Shown here one piece after another: positions 9,804 through 19,804 of a stretch of DNA of 64,000 bases. Where the stretch lies: assembly GCF_900112595.1 (NCBI RefSeq), contig NZ_FOMI01000001.1, positions 1-64,000 of the forward strand, in the 5' to 3' direction. How positions within the stretch are numbered: position 1 is the first letter of the stretch; each line of letters opens with the position of its first letter. The notes beneath the pieces were generated by a model that searched no databases, had not been told where the DNA came from, and saw only the letters and a program-made list of their open reading frames with translations. Source of the stretch: Algibacter pectinivorans (GTDB lineage Bacteria > Bacteroidota > Bacteroidia > Flavobacteriales > Flavobacteriaceae). Position numbers and translations under genes: made by a program.

Positions 9804-12137
9804 TTAGTTCTTAAGACTTAATGAATAAGGAACGGCATCTTCGGTACTTGCCCAATTTTTATTGGGAGTAGTGCTCATTTCAAAATTTAAGGTTCCGCCG
9901 GCCATTACATCATTATAATCTAAATACGATTTATTGTAGTCTTTACCATTTAGGCTTGCAGAATTTATATAAACATGAGCTTTGCTGTTTTGAGGTGCTA
10001 AAATTTTGAAAGTTTTTCCATTTCCCAAATGAATAGTTGCCTTTTTAAATAATGGGCTACCAATAACATATTGGTCTACGCCTGGTGTTACTGGATAAAA
10101 TCCTAACGAACTAAATACATACCACGCAGAAGTTTGACCGTTATCTTCATCGCCACAATACCCATCGGGTGTTGGTGCATATAATTTAGTTAATACTTTT
10201 CTTATTTTTTCTTGCGCTTTATAAGATGTATTGGCATAATTGTATAAATATATCATGTGCTGTATGGGTTGATTACCATGTGCGTAATTACCCATGTTCA
10301 TGATTTGCATTTCACGAATTTCGTGTATGGTAAAGCCGTAGTAAGAATGGTCAAAAACTGGTGGCATTTCAAACACTTCGTCCAATTTATTCTCAAATTC
10401 CTTTTTACCTCCCATTAATTCTATTAGCCCATTTACATCATGAAAAACAGACCATGTATAGTGAATACTATTCCCTTCTGTAAAGGCATCGCCCCATTTA
10501 AGCGGATTGAAAGGACTTTGAAAAGTACCATCTTCGTTTTTTCCCCGCATCCATTTGGTTTCTGGGTCGAATAGATTTTTATAGTTTAAAGATTGCTTAT
10601 AGAAACGCTCTGCAACATCTTTCTTTCCTAATTTATCTGCCATTTGGGCTATGGTAAAGTCGGCATAGGCGTACTCTAATGTTCTTGCAGCATTTTCGTT
10701 GATACCGACATTGTACGGTACGTAGCCTAATTTATTATAATACTCCACACCTTCTCTTCCAACTGATTTTAGAGTATTTCCACCTTTTGAAATTGGACGC
10801 CCTTTAGACGTTTCCGCATTTTTTAAAATCGCTTCCAATAAAATCTCTTGGTCTTTAATTGTAATACCTTTTAAAAAGGCATCGGCTATAATTGGAGCAG
10901 AGTTAGAGCCTATCATACAATCTCTATGCCCAGGGCTAGCCCACTCTGGCAACCACCCCGATTCTTTATAGGTGTTGGCCAACCCTTCTATGATTTTTGA
11001 GTTTAATTCAGGATACATCATGTTAAAAAATGGAAATACGGCTCTAAAGGTATCCCAAAAGCCATTATCGGTAAACATATATCCAGGTAGAACTTCTCCG
11101 TTGTATGGGCTATAATGTACAATAGCATTGTTTTTATCAATTTCGTGAAATTGTCTTGGAAATAACAATACACGGTACAGGCAAGAATAAAAGGTTCTTA
11201 AGTTATCAATATTATCATCTTCAACCACTATTCTTCCTAATTCTTTCTCCCATGAAGCTTTTGCCTTTTTTAAAGTGGCTTTAAAATTGTCATCTCCTAT
11301 TTCTCTATTTAAGTTAAGTTGTGCTTGCTCTGGGCTTATAAAAGAAGAGGCTACTTTTACGTGTACTTCTTCGCCTTTTTTGGTTTTAAAACCTATAATA
11401 GCACCTACGTGTTCGCCTTCATTTTCTGTACTATTTTCTATTAAGGTCCAATTATCTCCCCAGGTATGGGTTAACTCAAAATCTTTATCAAATTCAGCTA
11501 CAAAATAATTATGAAAATTCTCTGGCACACCACCGCTATTGTTTCTGCAATACCCGATTATTTTACGTTCTTCTGGTAGTATTTTCACCATTGAACCTTT
11601 AAAAAAGGCATCTAACAAAATATAGGATTGATTTTCTGGAAAGGTAAATTTAAAATGTGCAGCACGTTCTGTTGGTGTTACCTCTGCAATAACATCGTAA
11701 TCTGCTAAATAGGTCTTATAATAATGTGGTTTTACCGTTTCTGCTTTATGCGAAAACCACGATGCGCGCTCGTCTTCTTTAAACTTTAAATCTCCTGTCA
11801 CGGCCATTAATGAAAACGCAGCATAATCATTTATCCAAGGACTTGGTTGGTGTGTTTGTTTTATCCCTCTAATTTTATGGTCATCATATTTATATGTCCA
11901 TCCATCTCCCATTTTAGAGGTCATGGGGGTCCAAAAATTCATACCCCAAGGCATTGCTATAGCGGGATATGTGTTTCCGTTTGATAATTCAAAAGAAGAG
12001 TCTGTTCCCATTAAGGGATTTACGAAATCTACTAAACTTTCTTCTTTTATTGTTGTGTTGGTTTCTCCATGTCCGGCTTCTGTGTTAACACAAGAGACAA
12101 CGAATAATGATAATATTAAATAAAATAACTTCTTCAT
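9804..12137 (-). CDS. GH92 family exo-alpha-mannosidase-like lipoprotein (GNQP variant, A)
   Basis: GH92 enzymes are Ca2+-dependent inverting exo-alpha-mannosidases. The 777-residue protein has a lipobox at Cys16 (LFVVSC). The N-terminal beta-domain begins VDFVNPLMGTDSSFELSNGN, typical of the family. The C-terminal (alpha/alpha)6 domain has HGNQPIQHMIYLYNYA, with Gln623 in place of the usual catalytic acid Glu of GNEP, and GDEDNGQTSAWYVFSSLGF with the Asp pair used as catalytic base. It is cotranscribed with manA copy 2 upstream (10-base gap) and the GxGYxYP gene downstream (7-base gap). The missing acid suggests a substrate with a good leaving group such as a mannosyl phosphate, or loss of activity. 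Confidence 0.9.
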   Translation of the reverse strand: MKKLFYLILSLFVVSCVNTEAGHGETNTTIKEESLVDFVNPLMGTDSSFELSNGNTYPAIAMPWGMNFWTPMTSKMGDGWTYKYDDHKIRGIKQTHQPSPWINDYAAFSLMAVTGDLKFKEDERASWFSHKAETVKPHYYKTYLADYDVIAEVTPTERAAHFKFTFPENQSYILLDAFFKGSMVKILPEERKIIGYCRNNSGGVPENFHNYFVAEFDKDFELTHTWGDNWTLIENSTENEGEHVGAIIGFKTKKGEEVHVKVASSFISPEQAQLNLNREIGDDNFKATLKKAKASWEKELGRIVVEDDNIDNLRTFYSCLYRVLLFPRQFHEIDKNNAIVHYSPYNGEVLPGYMFTDNGFWDTFRAVFPFFNMMYPELNSKIIEGLANTYKESGWLPEWASPGHRDCMIGSNSAPIIADAFLKGITIKDQEILLEAILKNAETSKGRPISKGGNTLKSVGREGVEYYNKLGYVPYNVGINENAARTLEYAYADFTIAQMADKLGKKDVAERFYKQSLNYKNLFDPETKWMRGKNEDGTFQSPFNPLKWGDAFTEGNSIHYTWSVFHDVNGLIELMGGKKEFENKLDEVFEMPPVFDHSYYGFTIHEIREMQIMNMGNYAHGNQPIQHMIYLYNYANTSYKAQEKIRKVLTKLYAPTPDGYCGDEDNGQTSAWYVFSSLGFYPVTPGVDQYVIGSPLFKKATIHLGNGKTFKILAPQNSKAHVYINSASLNGKDYNKSYLDYNDVMAGGTLNFEMSTTPNKNWASTEDAVPYSLSLKN

Positions 12138-12147
12138 AAATAATGTT

Positions 12148-13122
12148 TTATTGATAATAAACTTCTAAAAGTTTAGCCTTTGTTGCTTTTAATTGCAGCT
12201 CATTTAAACTTGCAGGAATTAATAATGTTTCTCCTTGTTTTAACTGATAATTTTCGCCGTTACAGGTAACAATAACCTCGCCTTCTACACAGATATAAAT
12301 TACAAATGAATCTATTACTGAATAATCTTTTTTTACCTCTTGATTTAAATCTATAATATTAGTTTTAAAATAAGGAGAATGCACTAAGGTATTTGAGGTG
12401 TTTTCTTCTAAACTATACGTTGTTTTATAACTGTTACGCACTTGGTAGTCTATAACATCTATAGCTAACTCATTGTGCAATTCACGTTTATTACCGATTT
12501 TGGCATCAACCCTATCGTAATCGTAAATCCTATAAGTTACATCTGATGTTTGTTGTATTTCAGCTAATAAAACGCCTGCACCTATAGCGTGTACACGCCC
12601 TGTTGGAATATAAAACGTATCACCCGCTTTAACATTTTCATGGTGCATTACATCTAAAATGGTATTATCCTCTATATGTGTTTTGTATTGACTCTGTGAT
12701 ATTTCTTTATCGAAACCAACAATTAATTCAGCATTATCATCGGCTTGAATAACATACCACATTTCGTTTTTACCAAAAGCATTATGGCGTTTTTTAGCTA
12801 CCTCATTACTGGGGTGTACTTGAATGGATAATGGTGTTTTTGCATCAATAAATTTAATTAATAACGGAAAAGTGCTACCAAATTTATTATACACTTCTTC
12901 GCCTACTAAATCTTGTTTATAATCTGTAATTAATGCTCTTAGTGTTTTGCCTTTTAGTGTGCCTTGAGCCACTAAAGTTTCGTCGTTTTCTACACCAGAA
13001 ATTTCCCAAGATTCTCCTATATTTTCTTCTGTATAGTTTTTATGTAAAAGTGTTTTTAATTTTTCGCCACCCCAAATTCTATATTTATAAAGTGGGATAA
13101 ATTTTAAAGGGTATAATTTCAT
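12148..13122 (-). CDS. manA: Mannose-6-phosphate isomerase, class I (copy 2)
   Basis: Same reaction as copy 1 (mannose-6-phosphate to fructose-6-phosphate). It has 324 residues and identical key blocks: IQVHPSNEVA with Gln/His zinc ligands, GKNEMWYVI with the Glu ligand, and GDTFYIPTGRVHAIGAG. Long identical stretches with copy 1 (such as FPLLIKFIDAKTPLSIQVHP and LLAEIQQTSDVTYRIYDY) show close paralogy. It is the first gene of the unit manA-GH92-GxGYxYP, so it is probably induced with those mannosidase genes. The upstream 684 bases contain its promoter, which I could not pin down. Confidence 0.93.
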   Translation of the reverse strand: MKLYPLKFIPLYKYRIWGGEKLKTLLHKNYTEENIGESWEISGVENDETLVAQGTLKGKTLRALITDYKQDLVGEEVYNKFGSTFPLLIKFIDAKTPLSIQVHPSNEVAKKRHNAFGKNEMWYVIQADDNAELIVGFDKEISQSQYKTHIEDNTILDVMHHENVKAGDTFYIPTGRVHAIGAGVLLAEIQQTSDVTYRIYDYDRVDAKIGNKRELHNELAIDVIDYQVRNSYKTTYSLEENTSNTLVHSPYFKTNIIDLNQEVKKDYSVIDSFVIYICVEGEVIVTCNGENYQLKQGETLLIPASLNELQLKATKAKLLEVYYQ

Positions 13123-13806
13123 TTTTATATCTATCTAGTATTTTTTTTCTTGTTTACTTATGCCAAATCAACATAATTTTCAATTTATTTACCTAGAATT
13201 TCCATGCATTTTAATGTAAAAAGTTTCTTTATGTCTACTTTAACAAAAACACAAGTATTTAAATTATAGGTTCTTATTTTTTTTGCAAACCATTTATTTA
13301 AAGACCGTAATTGAATAATTTCAAAATATCTTTATTTTTTTATCCTATTTTTAAACTATATTGAAAAAAATTGGATTTACATATTGAAGTTTTATTTCCC
13401 TAAAACCTTTTAAAGACATTGCAATATATTTGATGTAAAATCTATTTGTTTTTGATTAAAATCACGACAAGTACTTTGCCTATTTGTTTCTTAATTGTTT
13501 TGCTTAGTTAAAAACAAGGGGCCGTTATTGATGCTAAGCCAATAACTAACAGGATATTAAAAAAGTTAAACACCATCCGCGGCCTGTTGTTATAAGAACA
13601 TACTAGACTATTTCTCGAATTACTTATTAATATATCTTTTAGGCTGAGGTTAAATTTATTTCTATTTCTTACTGGCCCATGCAAAAAATATAGCAACCAA
13701 CAACAATGAACAATAATACTTAGAATTTTAAATGTAAATACTTCATTCTATTCCCTTACTATTTTGTTATTAACATTTTATTGAAAATCTTAAAGCATAC
13801 AGTATG
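13123..13806. other. Intergenic region between the FucP-type transporter and manA copy 2
   Basis: 684 AT-rich bases. The only ORF, 13508-13696 on the minus strand (62 codons), has no recognisable protein features and is not supported. A short inverted repeat GTTATTG (13524-13530) / CAATAAC (13540-13546) lies near the middle. No T-run terminator was seen behind the transporter gene. The promoter for manA copy 2 should lie near 13123-13200. Confidence 0.5.
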
Positions 13807-15126
13807 TTAACTTGAACTTGTCTCATTTAGTTTTTCCTGATTGCCGACAAAAAATCCATACCACATAATGTACAAAAAACACAGTAGAGGCAATATAAAT
13901 GAAAAATTAATTTCTGATACACCTAAGATTTCTATATCAGAAACTCCAGCACCTCCAAAGTCTATAATATTACCCTGTAACTTAGGCATTAAAGCCCCGC
14001 CAACAATAGCCATGACTAAGCCGGCAGACCCTACTTTAGATTGCTCTTCGGTGAGCCCTCCTAAGGCTATCCCATAAATAGTTGGAAACATTAAAGACAT
14101 GCAAAAAGACACCCCCACTAACATATATAAACCTAAGATTCCTTGAACAAAAATAGTACCTGAAACAAATATTATTGCTAAAAAAGCAAATAGCATTAAT
14201 AATTTTCCTGAGCCAATAAATCTTAACATGTAGGTACCTAAGGCTCTACCTATAGTAAACAAAATAAATGCGACCATTTGGTAATACCCTGCTGTTACAC
14301 TATCTACACCAATACCTTCTGCATACTGGTAAATATATGTCCAACACATAATTTGAGCTCCAACATATAAAACTTGAGCTAGTACACCAAGTATGTAGTT
14401 ATTATTTTTAGCTAAGTTTTTAAATGTTTCTTTAATACTTGGCAAATTACCATCTTCTTTAGATTGGGGCATTTGGCACACTAAAAATAGCACAAACACA
14501 CCTATAAGAACTAGTCCTAAAATTACGTACGGGTTTCTAATTACAAGTAAATCTGAAGTTTTAATTAGAATTTTAGAAGCCTCATCGAGCGATGAGAAGT
14601 TTTCAATATCATCAGATTTCAAGTTTTTAAGCACAAATTGTTGAGCAACAAACAACCCTAAGATTAATCCAACAGGGTTAAATGCTTGAGCCAAATTTAA
14701 CCGTTGAGTAGCTGTTTCTTTTGCTCCCATAGCTAGTGCATACGGGTTTGCTGCTGTTTCTAAGAAGGCCAGCCCAAAAGTTAAAACATACAAGCCTAAA
14801 CAGAAAAACCAAAACTTCTCTGTAGTAGCGGCCGGATAAAACAAAAGGGCACCTACAGCATACAGTGCTAATCCAATTAAAATTCCTGTTTTATAAGAAT
14901 ATTTTCGCATAAATATTGAAGCAGGTAACGCCATACAGAAGTAGCCTCCATAAAAAGCCATTTGTACCCATGCGGCTTGTGAATTAGAAAGTTCTAAAAC
15001 TTTTTTAAAAGCCTGTACCATAGGATCTGTTACCGCATTAGCAAACCCCCAAAGAGCAAAAAGGGAAGTAACTAATATAAAAGGGAGCAACATTTTATTA
15101 GGAACCACTGGAATATTCGATTTCAT
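13807..15126 (-). CDS. FucP/GluP-type sugar:proton symporter (MFS)
   Basis: Inner-membrane major facilitator permease of 439 residues with about 12 hydrophobic segments. It belongs to the FucP/GluP group, whose members import L-fucose, glucose, galactose or mannose. The start FILVTSLFALWGFANAVTDP, the conserved FLETAANPYA (about residues 121-130) and the following TATQRLNLAQAFNPVG block are hallmarks of that group. It is the only MFS permease of the mannosidase region, so mannose is the most likely cargo; glucuronate or inositol cannot be excluded. It stands alone, with more than 600 bases on each side, and would have its own promoter. Confidence 0.85.
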   Translation of the reverse strand: MKSNIPVVPNKMLLPFILVTSLFALWGFANAVTDPMVQAFKKVLELSNSQAAWVQMAFYGGYFCMALPASIFMRKYSYKTGILIGLALYAVGALLFYPAATTEKFWFFCLGLYVLTFGLAFLETAANPYALAMGAKETATQRLNLAQAFNPVGLILGLFVAQQFVLKNLKSDDIENFSSLDEASKILIKTSDLLVIRNPYVILGLVLIGVFVLFLVCQMPQSKEDGNLPSIKETFKNLAKNNNYILGVLAQVLYVGAQIMCWTYIYQYAEGIGVDSVTAGYYQMVAFILFTIGRALGTYMLRFIGSGKLLMLFAFLAIIFVSGTIFVQGILGLYMLVGVSFCMSLMFPTIYGIALGGLTEEQSKVGSAGLVMAIVGGALMPKLQGNIIDFGGAGVSDIEILGVSEINFSFILPLLCFLYIMWYGFFVGNQEKLNETSSS

Positions 15127-15754
15127 CTTTTAGTCTATTGAAAATTATATCCTGCAAAATCCTATATTTTATTTGCATTGGGCTGTAAAATATATTCAAA
15201 AGCATGTAATTAACATTTAGGACAAATGACATACTGCTCTTAAAAAAAGCAATAACAATTTAAAAATGAATACATTAAACTCTATAACTTTACTTTACTT
15301 AAATCTAAAATATATTATATAATAGTTAAGCTTTAGAAGCTCAAATTAGAAGAGTCTACTGTTTTTATTACCCAATTTTGTAACCATTTTCAGTTTAAGT
15401 CCATACTTTAGTCTGCACAATAATATTAGTTTAATTTATAAATTAAGCACTACTAAGCGATATTTAGCCAATGGATTGTGCAAAAACGCCATAAATATTT
15501 CTTTTTGGGGAAAAGAGGTGTTAGACCATTTTAAAATGGTTTAAGAAATTAGTTTCTAAACTCTAAAACTATTTCATTTTCAGGATTGTTTTAGTTGGTT
15601 ACCTCAGATATGGTGTTAAATTATATGTTTTACAAAACTAAACTCCTAAAATTTACCTTTATCTTAAAAAAAATAGAGTAGTATTTTAATACAATTTTTA
15701 AAGTTTATTTGTTTTTGAGTTACTTAAAGGTAAAAAAAGGGGTAAATAATTAAT
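15127..15754. other. Intergenic region downstream of the hybrid regulator and upstream of the FucP-type transporter
   Basis: 628 AT-rich bases with no supported ORF. The notable element is a perfect 16-bp palindrome at 15525-15540, listed separately. No clear intrinsic terminator for the regulator gene was found, although T-rich runs are present on the minus strand just past its stop codon. Confidence 0.5.
15525..15540. promoter_or_regulatory. Perfect 16-bp palindrome upstream of the FucP-type transporter
   Basis: ACCATTTT is followed directly by AAAATGGT. It is about 400 bases upstream of the transporter start and 215 bases past the regulator stop codon. It could be a dimeric regulator site or a chance AT-rich palindrome; no second copy was noticed. 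Confidence 0.3.
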
Positions 15755-18700
15755 TTACTTTAATAATTTGCTTGGGCTATAACCAAATTGCTTTTTAAAA
15801 ACTTTACTAAAATAGAAGGGGTCATTAAACCCTATCATATCAGAAACTTCAGAAACATTATAGCGCTTAGTTTTTAAAAGTTGTGCAGACTTCTTTAACT
15901 GAATGGTCCTAATAAACTCATAAGGTGTTAAATCGGTAAGTTGCTTAATTTTTCTATATAATTTTGATGTACTCATCCCAACTTCTTCGGCAATAAAATT
16001 TGGCGACAACTTGGTAGAACTAATATTGTCTTCAATTATTTCTTTTATTTTAGACACCAAATCTATGTCTAATTGCGAGTGTGCTAATGTTAAAATATCG
16101 CCATCTACTTCTCCCAAAAAACGTTGCTTTAAACCAAAATGTAGTTTTATTATATTATCAATACGGGTTTTTAACAATGCGGGATCAAAAGGTTTTGTAA
16201 GATATCCATCTACGCCAATAGAGTAGCCTTTTATTCTGTTTTCATTTTCGGCCAATGCTGTGAGGAGTATTACAGCAATATGGCTTATATCATCGTCCGA
16301 TTTTAAGGATTCAACAAACTCAAACCCATCCATAACAGGCATCATTACATCAACAACACATAATACCGGCTTCTCTTTTTTACATATCTCAAGGCCTTCT
16401 TGCCCATTTTTAGCTTCTAAAACCTTATAGTAAGTAGATAAATATTGTACTACATAATCTCTTAATTCGGTGTTATCTTCAATTACAAGAATCTTTTGTT
16501 TTACACTGGTTTCTGGTAAGGTACTTTCTACTACTAAAGACTCTCTAATTTCAAGTTGGTTATTAGTTTTACGCTCTTTAGGCTCTTTGTCTATGAGTTT
16601 AGAGTTAATAGCTTTAAAAAGTTCATCGTTGTTGTATGCGCTTTTATTTACTGGTATTTCCACGGTAAATACACTTCCACTTCCTAGCTTACTTTTAACT
16701 TTAATTTCTCCTTTATGAATGTCTACTAATGCTTTAACTAAAGATAGGCCTATTCCAGTTCCTGTATTCTCTATGGTCGTTCTAGCTTGATAAAACCTCT
16801 TAAATATTTTTTCATGGCTTTCATCTGAAATTCCAATACCATTATCACTTACTTCTAATATCAACATATTGGAATCATTATCTTTAAGTCCCAAAAACAA
16901 ATCTACATTTCCATTTCTTTCCGTAAATTTTATAGCATTAGAAAGTAAGTTATACAGAATCTTACTAAACTTATCTATATCTATCCAACAAATAAATGCA
17001 TCTTCACTTTCAATATTTAAACTTAAACTAATGTTTTTTTCTAGTGTCAATTCTTTAAAAGAATTGAATATACTTTTAACATGTTCGCTCACATCAGTTT
17101 TGGCTACTTTTAAATTTAGTTCACCCGTTTCGGCTCTTCTAAAATCTAAAATTTGATTTACTAACCTTAACAAACGGTTAGCGTTTTGATAAACCAAATT
17201 AGCTCTACTAAGTATATAATCGTCATTTTGATTATTTATTAACTGTTTAGCCGGCCCCAAAATAAGTGTTAAAGGTGTTCTTAATTCGTGCGAAATATTT
17301 GTAAAAAAACGGAGTTTATCGTTGTTTAATTTTTCGTCGCGCTCTCGCCTTACTTTTTCAAAGAGCAATTCTTGTTTTAAACGTCTTCGGTTTTTTAATT
17401 GACTATGCAAAAAATATGCCCCTATAGAGATAAGTATAAAGATAAAAATAAAAAAGAATGGAGAAAGCCAAAAAGGAGGCTGTACTTTAATTGCATAACT
17501 TGATATCTCACTTTCATACCCATTATTATTAGTTGCCTTTAATTTTAAATTATAGTCTCCTGGTGGTAAATTTGCATATTGTATAGAACGTGAACCACTG
17601 CTTGTTTTGTTCCAGTGCTTATCTAAACCGTCTAATTTATAATAAAACGTATTTTGGCGCTGGCTAACGTAAGAAGGCATAGAGAATTTAACCGTAAAAT
17701 TTCTATTTTTATAATTTAATCGTATTTTTTTAGCGTAATTTATATCTTTATTTAACACAACAATATCCTCAAGTGTTTCTCCTGGCTTAATTTCGTTGTT
17801 ACTAACCTTGAGTTCTGAAATTACTGGAGTTGGTGAATTGTTGTTCTCGTTAATATCTAAGGGATTAAATAGTATTATTTCTTTGTTGCCTCCAACGTAA
17901 ATTTTGGTTCTATTAAAATGTAAAAACCCACGTTTATTGAACAAGTTTGAACGCACCCCATTTTTCACGTAAAATGTTTTATAATCGTTATTTCTTGGGT
18001 TGTATTTTACAATTTTGTTATAATTTAAGTTTAACCACATAATACCTAAACTATCCACCGCTATATCTGTTATCCAGTTATCTGCTAATTCTTTGGGCTC
18101 TGTTTGTAGTTTAAAATTATTGGTTACAGGGTCGTAATAGTTTAAACCTTCTCGAGTTCCTGCCCATAAACGACCACTATCATCAAAAAAAAGTTCTTTT
18201 ACTTTGTTGTTGGATAAGCCATTTTCACCATCTTGGTGTACATACTGCTCTAAATTGTTGTCTTTCCTATTATACCTAAAAACACCCTCTTCTGTGGCTA
18301 TCCAAAACAACTTTTGGTGTTCTAAATAGAGTATTTTATTAATATCCTTAAATTTTGGATTATTATTTTTTATAAAATCCTTTTCTCCCGTAATTAAATC
18401 AAACTTTACCAATCCTTCTCCTTGAGATCCCACTAAAAGTTCGTTGTTCGATATTTTATAAAAAGCAAATACAGGAGAGTTTACAAAACCTACATTAAAT
18501 TTTCTTTCTTTATTATTCTTATAATCATATTCTACTACACCGCCGTCCCATAACCCAATATAAAAAACAATATTGTCTTTTGTATAAATACTACTAATTT
18601 CGCTGTAACTATCTAATAACTTTATAAAATCATCATGTTTCTTCAAAAACACACCTTGGGCTTGAGTTCCTATTAGAAGGTTATTATCAAATGTTTTAGC

Positions 18701-19798
18701 AAAAGAACTTATTATTGGGATTTGATTGTTTCCCGTAAAATTTAGTCCCAAAGATTTAAATTGGTTTTCGAAAGGATTCAGGCTTTCTAAACCATTTTCT
18801 GTACCTACCCAAAGCACTCCCGAAAAGTCAAAATATAAAGAAATAATGTAATTATTAACAAGCGAATTTGGATTGTTTAAGTCTGTTGTATATTGCCTAA
18901 AGTTACCTTTTACAAATTCTTCCATTGAAGGACATTCAATTATTCCGTTAGAAGTACCAAACCAATAACTACCATCCGGAGCTTTTGTAAAACACCTAAA
19001 ATAGCTACTCATGGAGTTTGCTTCAGTGTCTTTAAATGTATTATCTATCTTATCTAATTTAAACAAACCTTCTCGGGTTCCTACAAAAACATTATACGCT
19101 TTATCTTCAAATATAAAATAGGCATTGGCATTTTTTTTAGTCTCATTATTGGGGTATAGGGTGTAATTTTGTAAATCTACTATTTTCCCGAAATCATCTA
19201 TAAAAAAGCTATAAACTCCTTTTGTGAAACTTGTTACCCACATTCTACCGTCATGCGACTGGGTTATACCTCTTATATTATCAATTTCACCTAAATCGAT
19301 ATTGTAAAATTTATTAGTATTGGTATCTAAATAACATAATCCATTATTTAATGTTCCCACCCAAACCCTATGAGCTTCATCAATATATACAGATCGAACT
19401 CGATCATCCACCAACGCATGCTTATCTTTAGGGTTTGCACGAAACGTTTTAAAGCTGGATGTAGGAAGGTGATATGCAGTTAACCCATTATCTGTTGCAA
19501 TCCACAAATTAGATTTTGCATCTGATACTATTTGTAAAATATCATTACTATTAAGTTGATCTGAAGCTTGCTCCTTGGCTGTAAACACTTTAAAATCGTA
19601 ACCATCAAAACGGTTTACACCTCCAAACGTACCTAACCATAAAAAGCCTTTATCATCTTGAACAATACTTCTAACCGAATTATGAGATAAACCTTTGGTT
19701 TCATTAAAATGCTCAAAATACAACTCTTGTGCAATGCCATTTATGTAAAACATTGAAAGTAAAAAGTATAATATCTTATTTTTACACATAAAAAACAA
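15755..19798 (-). CDS. Hybrid two-component system regulator (HTCS)
   Basis: One-protein sensor and transcription activator typical of Bacteroidota polysaccharide loci. Its 1347 residues hold an N-terminal signal, a periplasmic two-bladed propeller sensor built from repeats like DDKGFLWLGTFGGVNRF (about 25-690), a Y_Y_Y domain (to about 770), one membrane segment (about 776-800), HisKA with NISHELRTPLTLI (phospho-His near 836), an ATPase domain with NLLSNAIKF and GTGIGLSLVK, a receiver with VVDVMMPVMDGFEFV (Asp near 1151) and LLTALAEN, and a C-terminal AraC-type DNA-binding domain ending GFNDPFYFSKVFKKQFGYSP. It starts 6 bases after the phosphoesterase gene, as the last gene of the susC-led run. 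It probably senses an oligosaccharide from that substrate. MCKNK, three codons later, is an alternative start. Confidence 0.95.
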   Translation of the reverse strand: MFFMCKNKILYFLLSMFYINGIAQELYFEHFNETKGLSHNSVRSIVQDDKGFLWLGTFGGVNRFDGYDFKVFTAKEQASDQLNSNDILQIVSDAKSNLWIATDNGLTAYHLPTSSFKTFRANPKDKHALVDDRVRSVYIDEAHRVWVGTLNNGLCYLDTNTNKFYNIDLGEIDNIRGITQSHDGRMWVTSFTKGVYSFFIDDFGKIVDLQNYTLYPNNETKKNANAYFIFEDKAYNVFVGTREGLFKLDKIDNTFKDTEANSMSSYFRCFTKAPDGSYWFGTSNGIIECPSMEEFVKGNFRQYTTDLNNPNSLVNNYIISLYFDFSGVLWVGTENGLESLNPFENQFKSLGLNFTGNNQIPIISSFAKTFDNNLLIGTQAQGVFLKKHDDFIKLLDSYSEISSIYTKDNIVFYIGLWDGGVVEYDYKNNKERKFNVGFVNSPVFAFYKISNNELLVGSQGEGLVKFDLITGEKDFIKNNNPKFKDINKILYLEHQKLFWIATEEGVFRYNRKDNNLEQYVHQDGENGLSNNKVKELFFDDSGRLWAGTREGLNYYDPVTNNFKLQTEPKELADNWITDIAVDSLGIMWLNLNYNKIVKYNPRNNDYKTFYVKNGVRSNLFNKRGFLHFNRTKIYVGGNKEIILFNPLDINENNNSPTPVISELKVSNNEIKPGETLEDIVVLNKDINYAKKIRLNYKNRNFTVKFSMPSYVSQRQNTFYYKLDGLDKHWNKTSSGSRSIQYANLPPGDYNLKLKATNNNGYESEISSYAIKVQPPFWLSPFFFIFIFILISIGAYFLHSQLKNRRRLKQELLFEKVRRERDEKLNNDKLRFFTNISHELRTPLTLILGPAKQLINNQNDDYILSRANLVYQNANRLLRLVNQILDFRRAETGELNLKVAKTDVSEHVKSIFNSFKELTLEKNISLSLNIESEDAFICWIDIDKFSKILYNLLSNAIKFTERNGNVDLFLGLKDNDSNMLILEVSDNGIGISDESHEKIFKRFYQARTTIENTGTGIGLSLVKALVDIHKGEIKVKSKLGSGSVFTVEIPVNKSAYNNDELFKAINSKLIDKEPKERKTNNQLEIRESLVVESTLPETSVKQKILVIEDNTELRDYVVQYLSTYYKVLEAKNGQEGLEICKKEKPVLCVVDVMMPVMDGFEFVESLKSDDDISHIAVILLTALAENENRIKGYSIGVDGYLTKPFDPALLKTRIDNIIKLHFGLKQRFLGEVDGDILTLAHSQLDIDLVSKIKEIIEDNISSTKLSPNFIAEEVGMSTSKLYRKIKQLTDLTPYEFIRTIQLKKSAQLLKTKRYNVSEVSDMIGFNDPFYFSKVFKKQFGYSPSKLLK

Positions 19799-19804
19799 CT
19801 TTTA

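Noticed and set aside
13508-13696. A 62-codon minus-strand ORF in the gap before the transporter gene
   Set aside because: No recognisable domain, composition like the surrounding non-coding DNA, no ribosome-binding context and no neighbour it would join; treated as chance.
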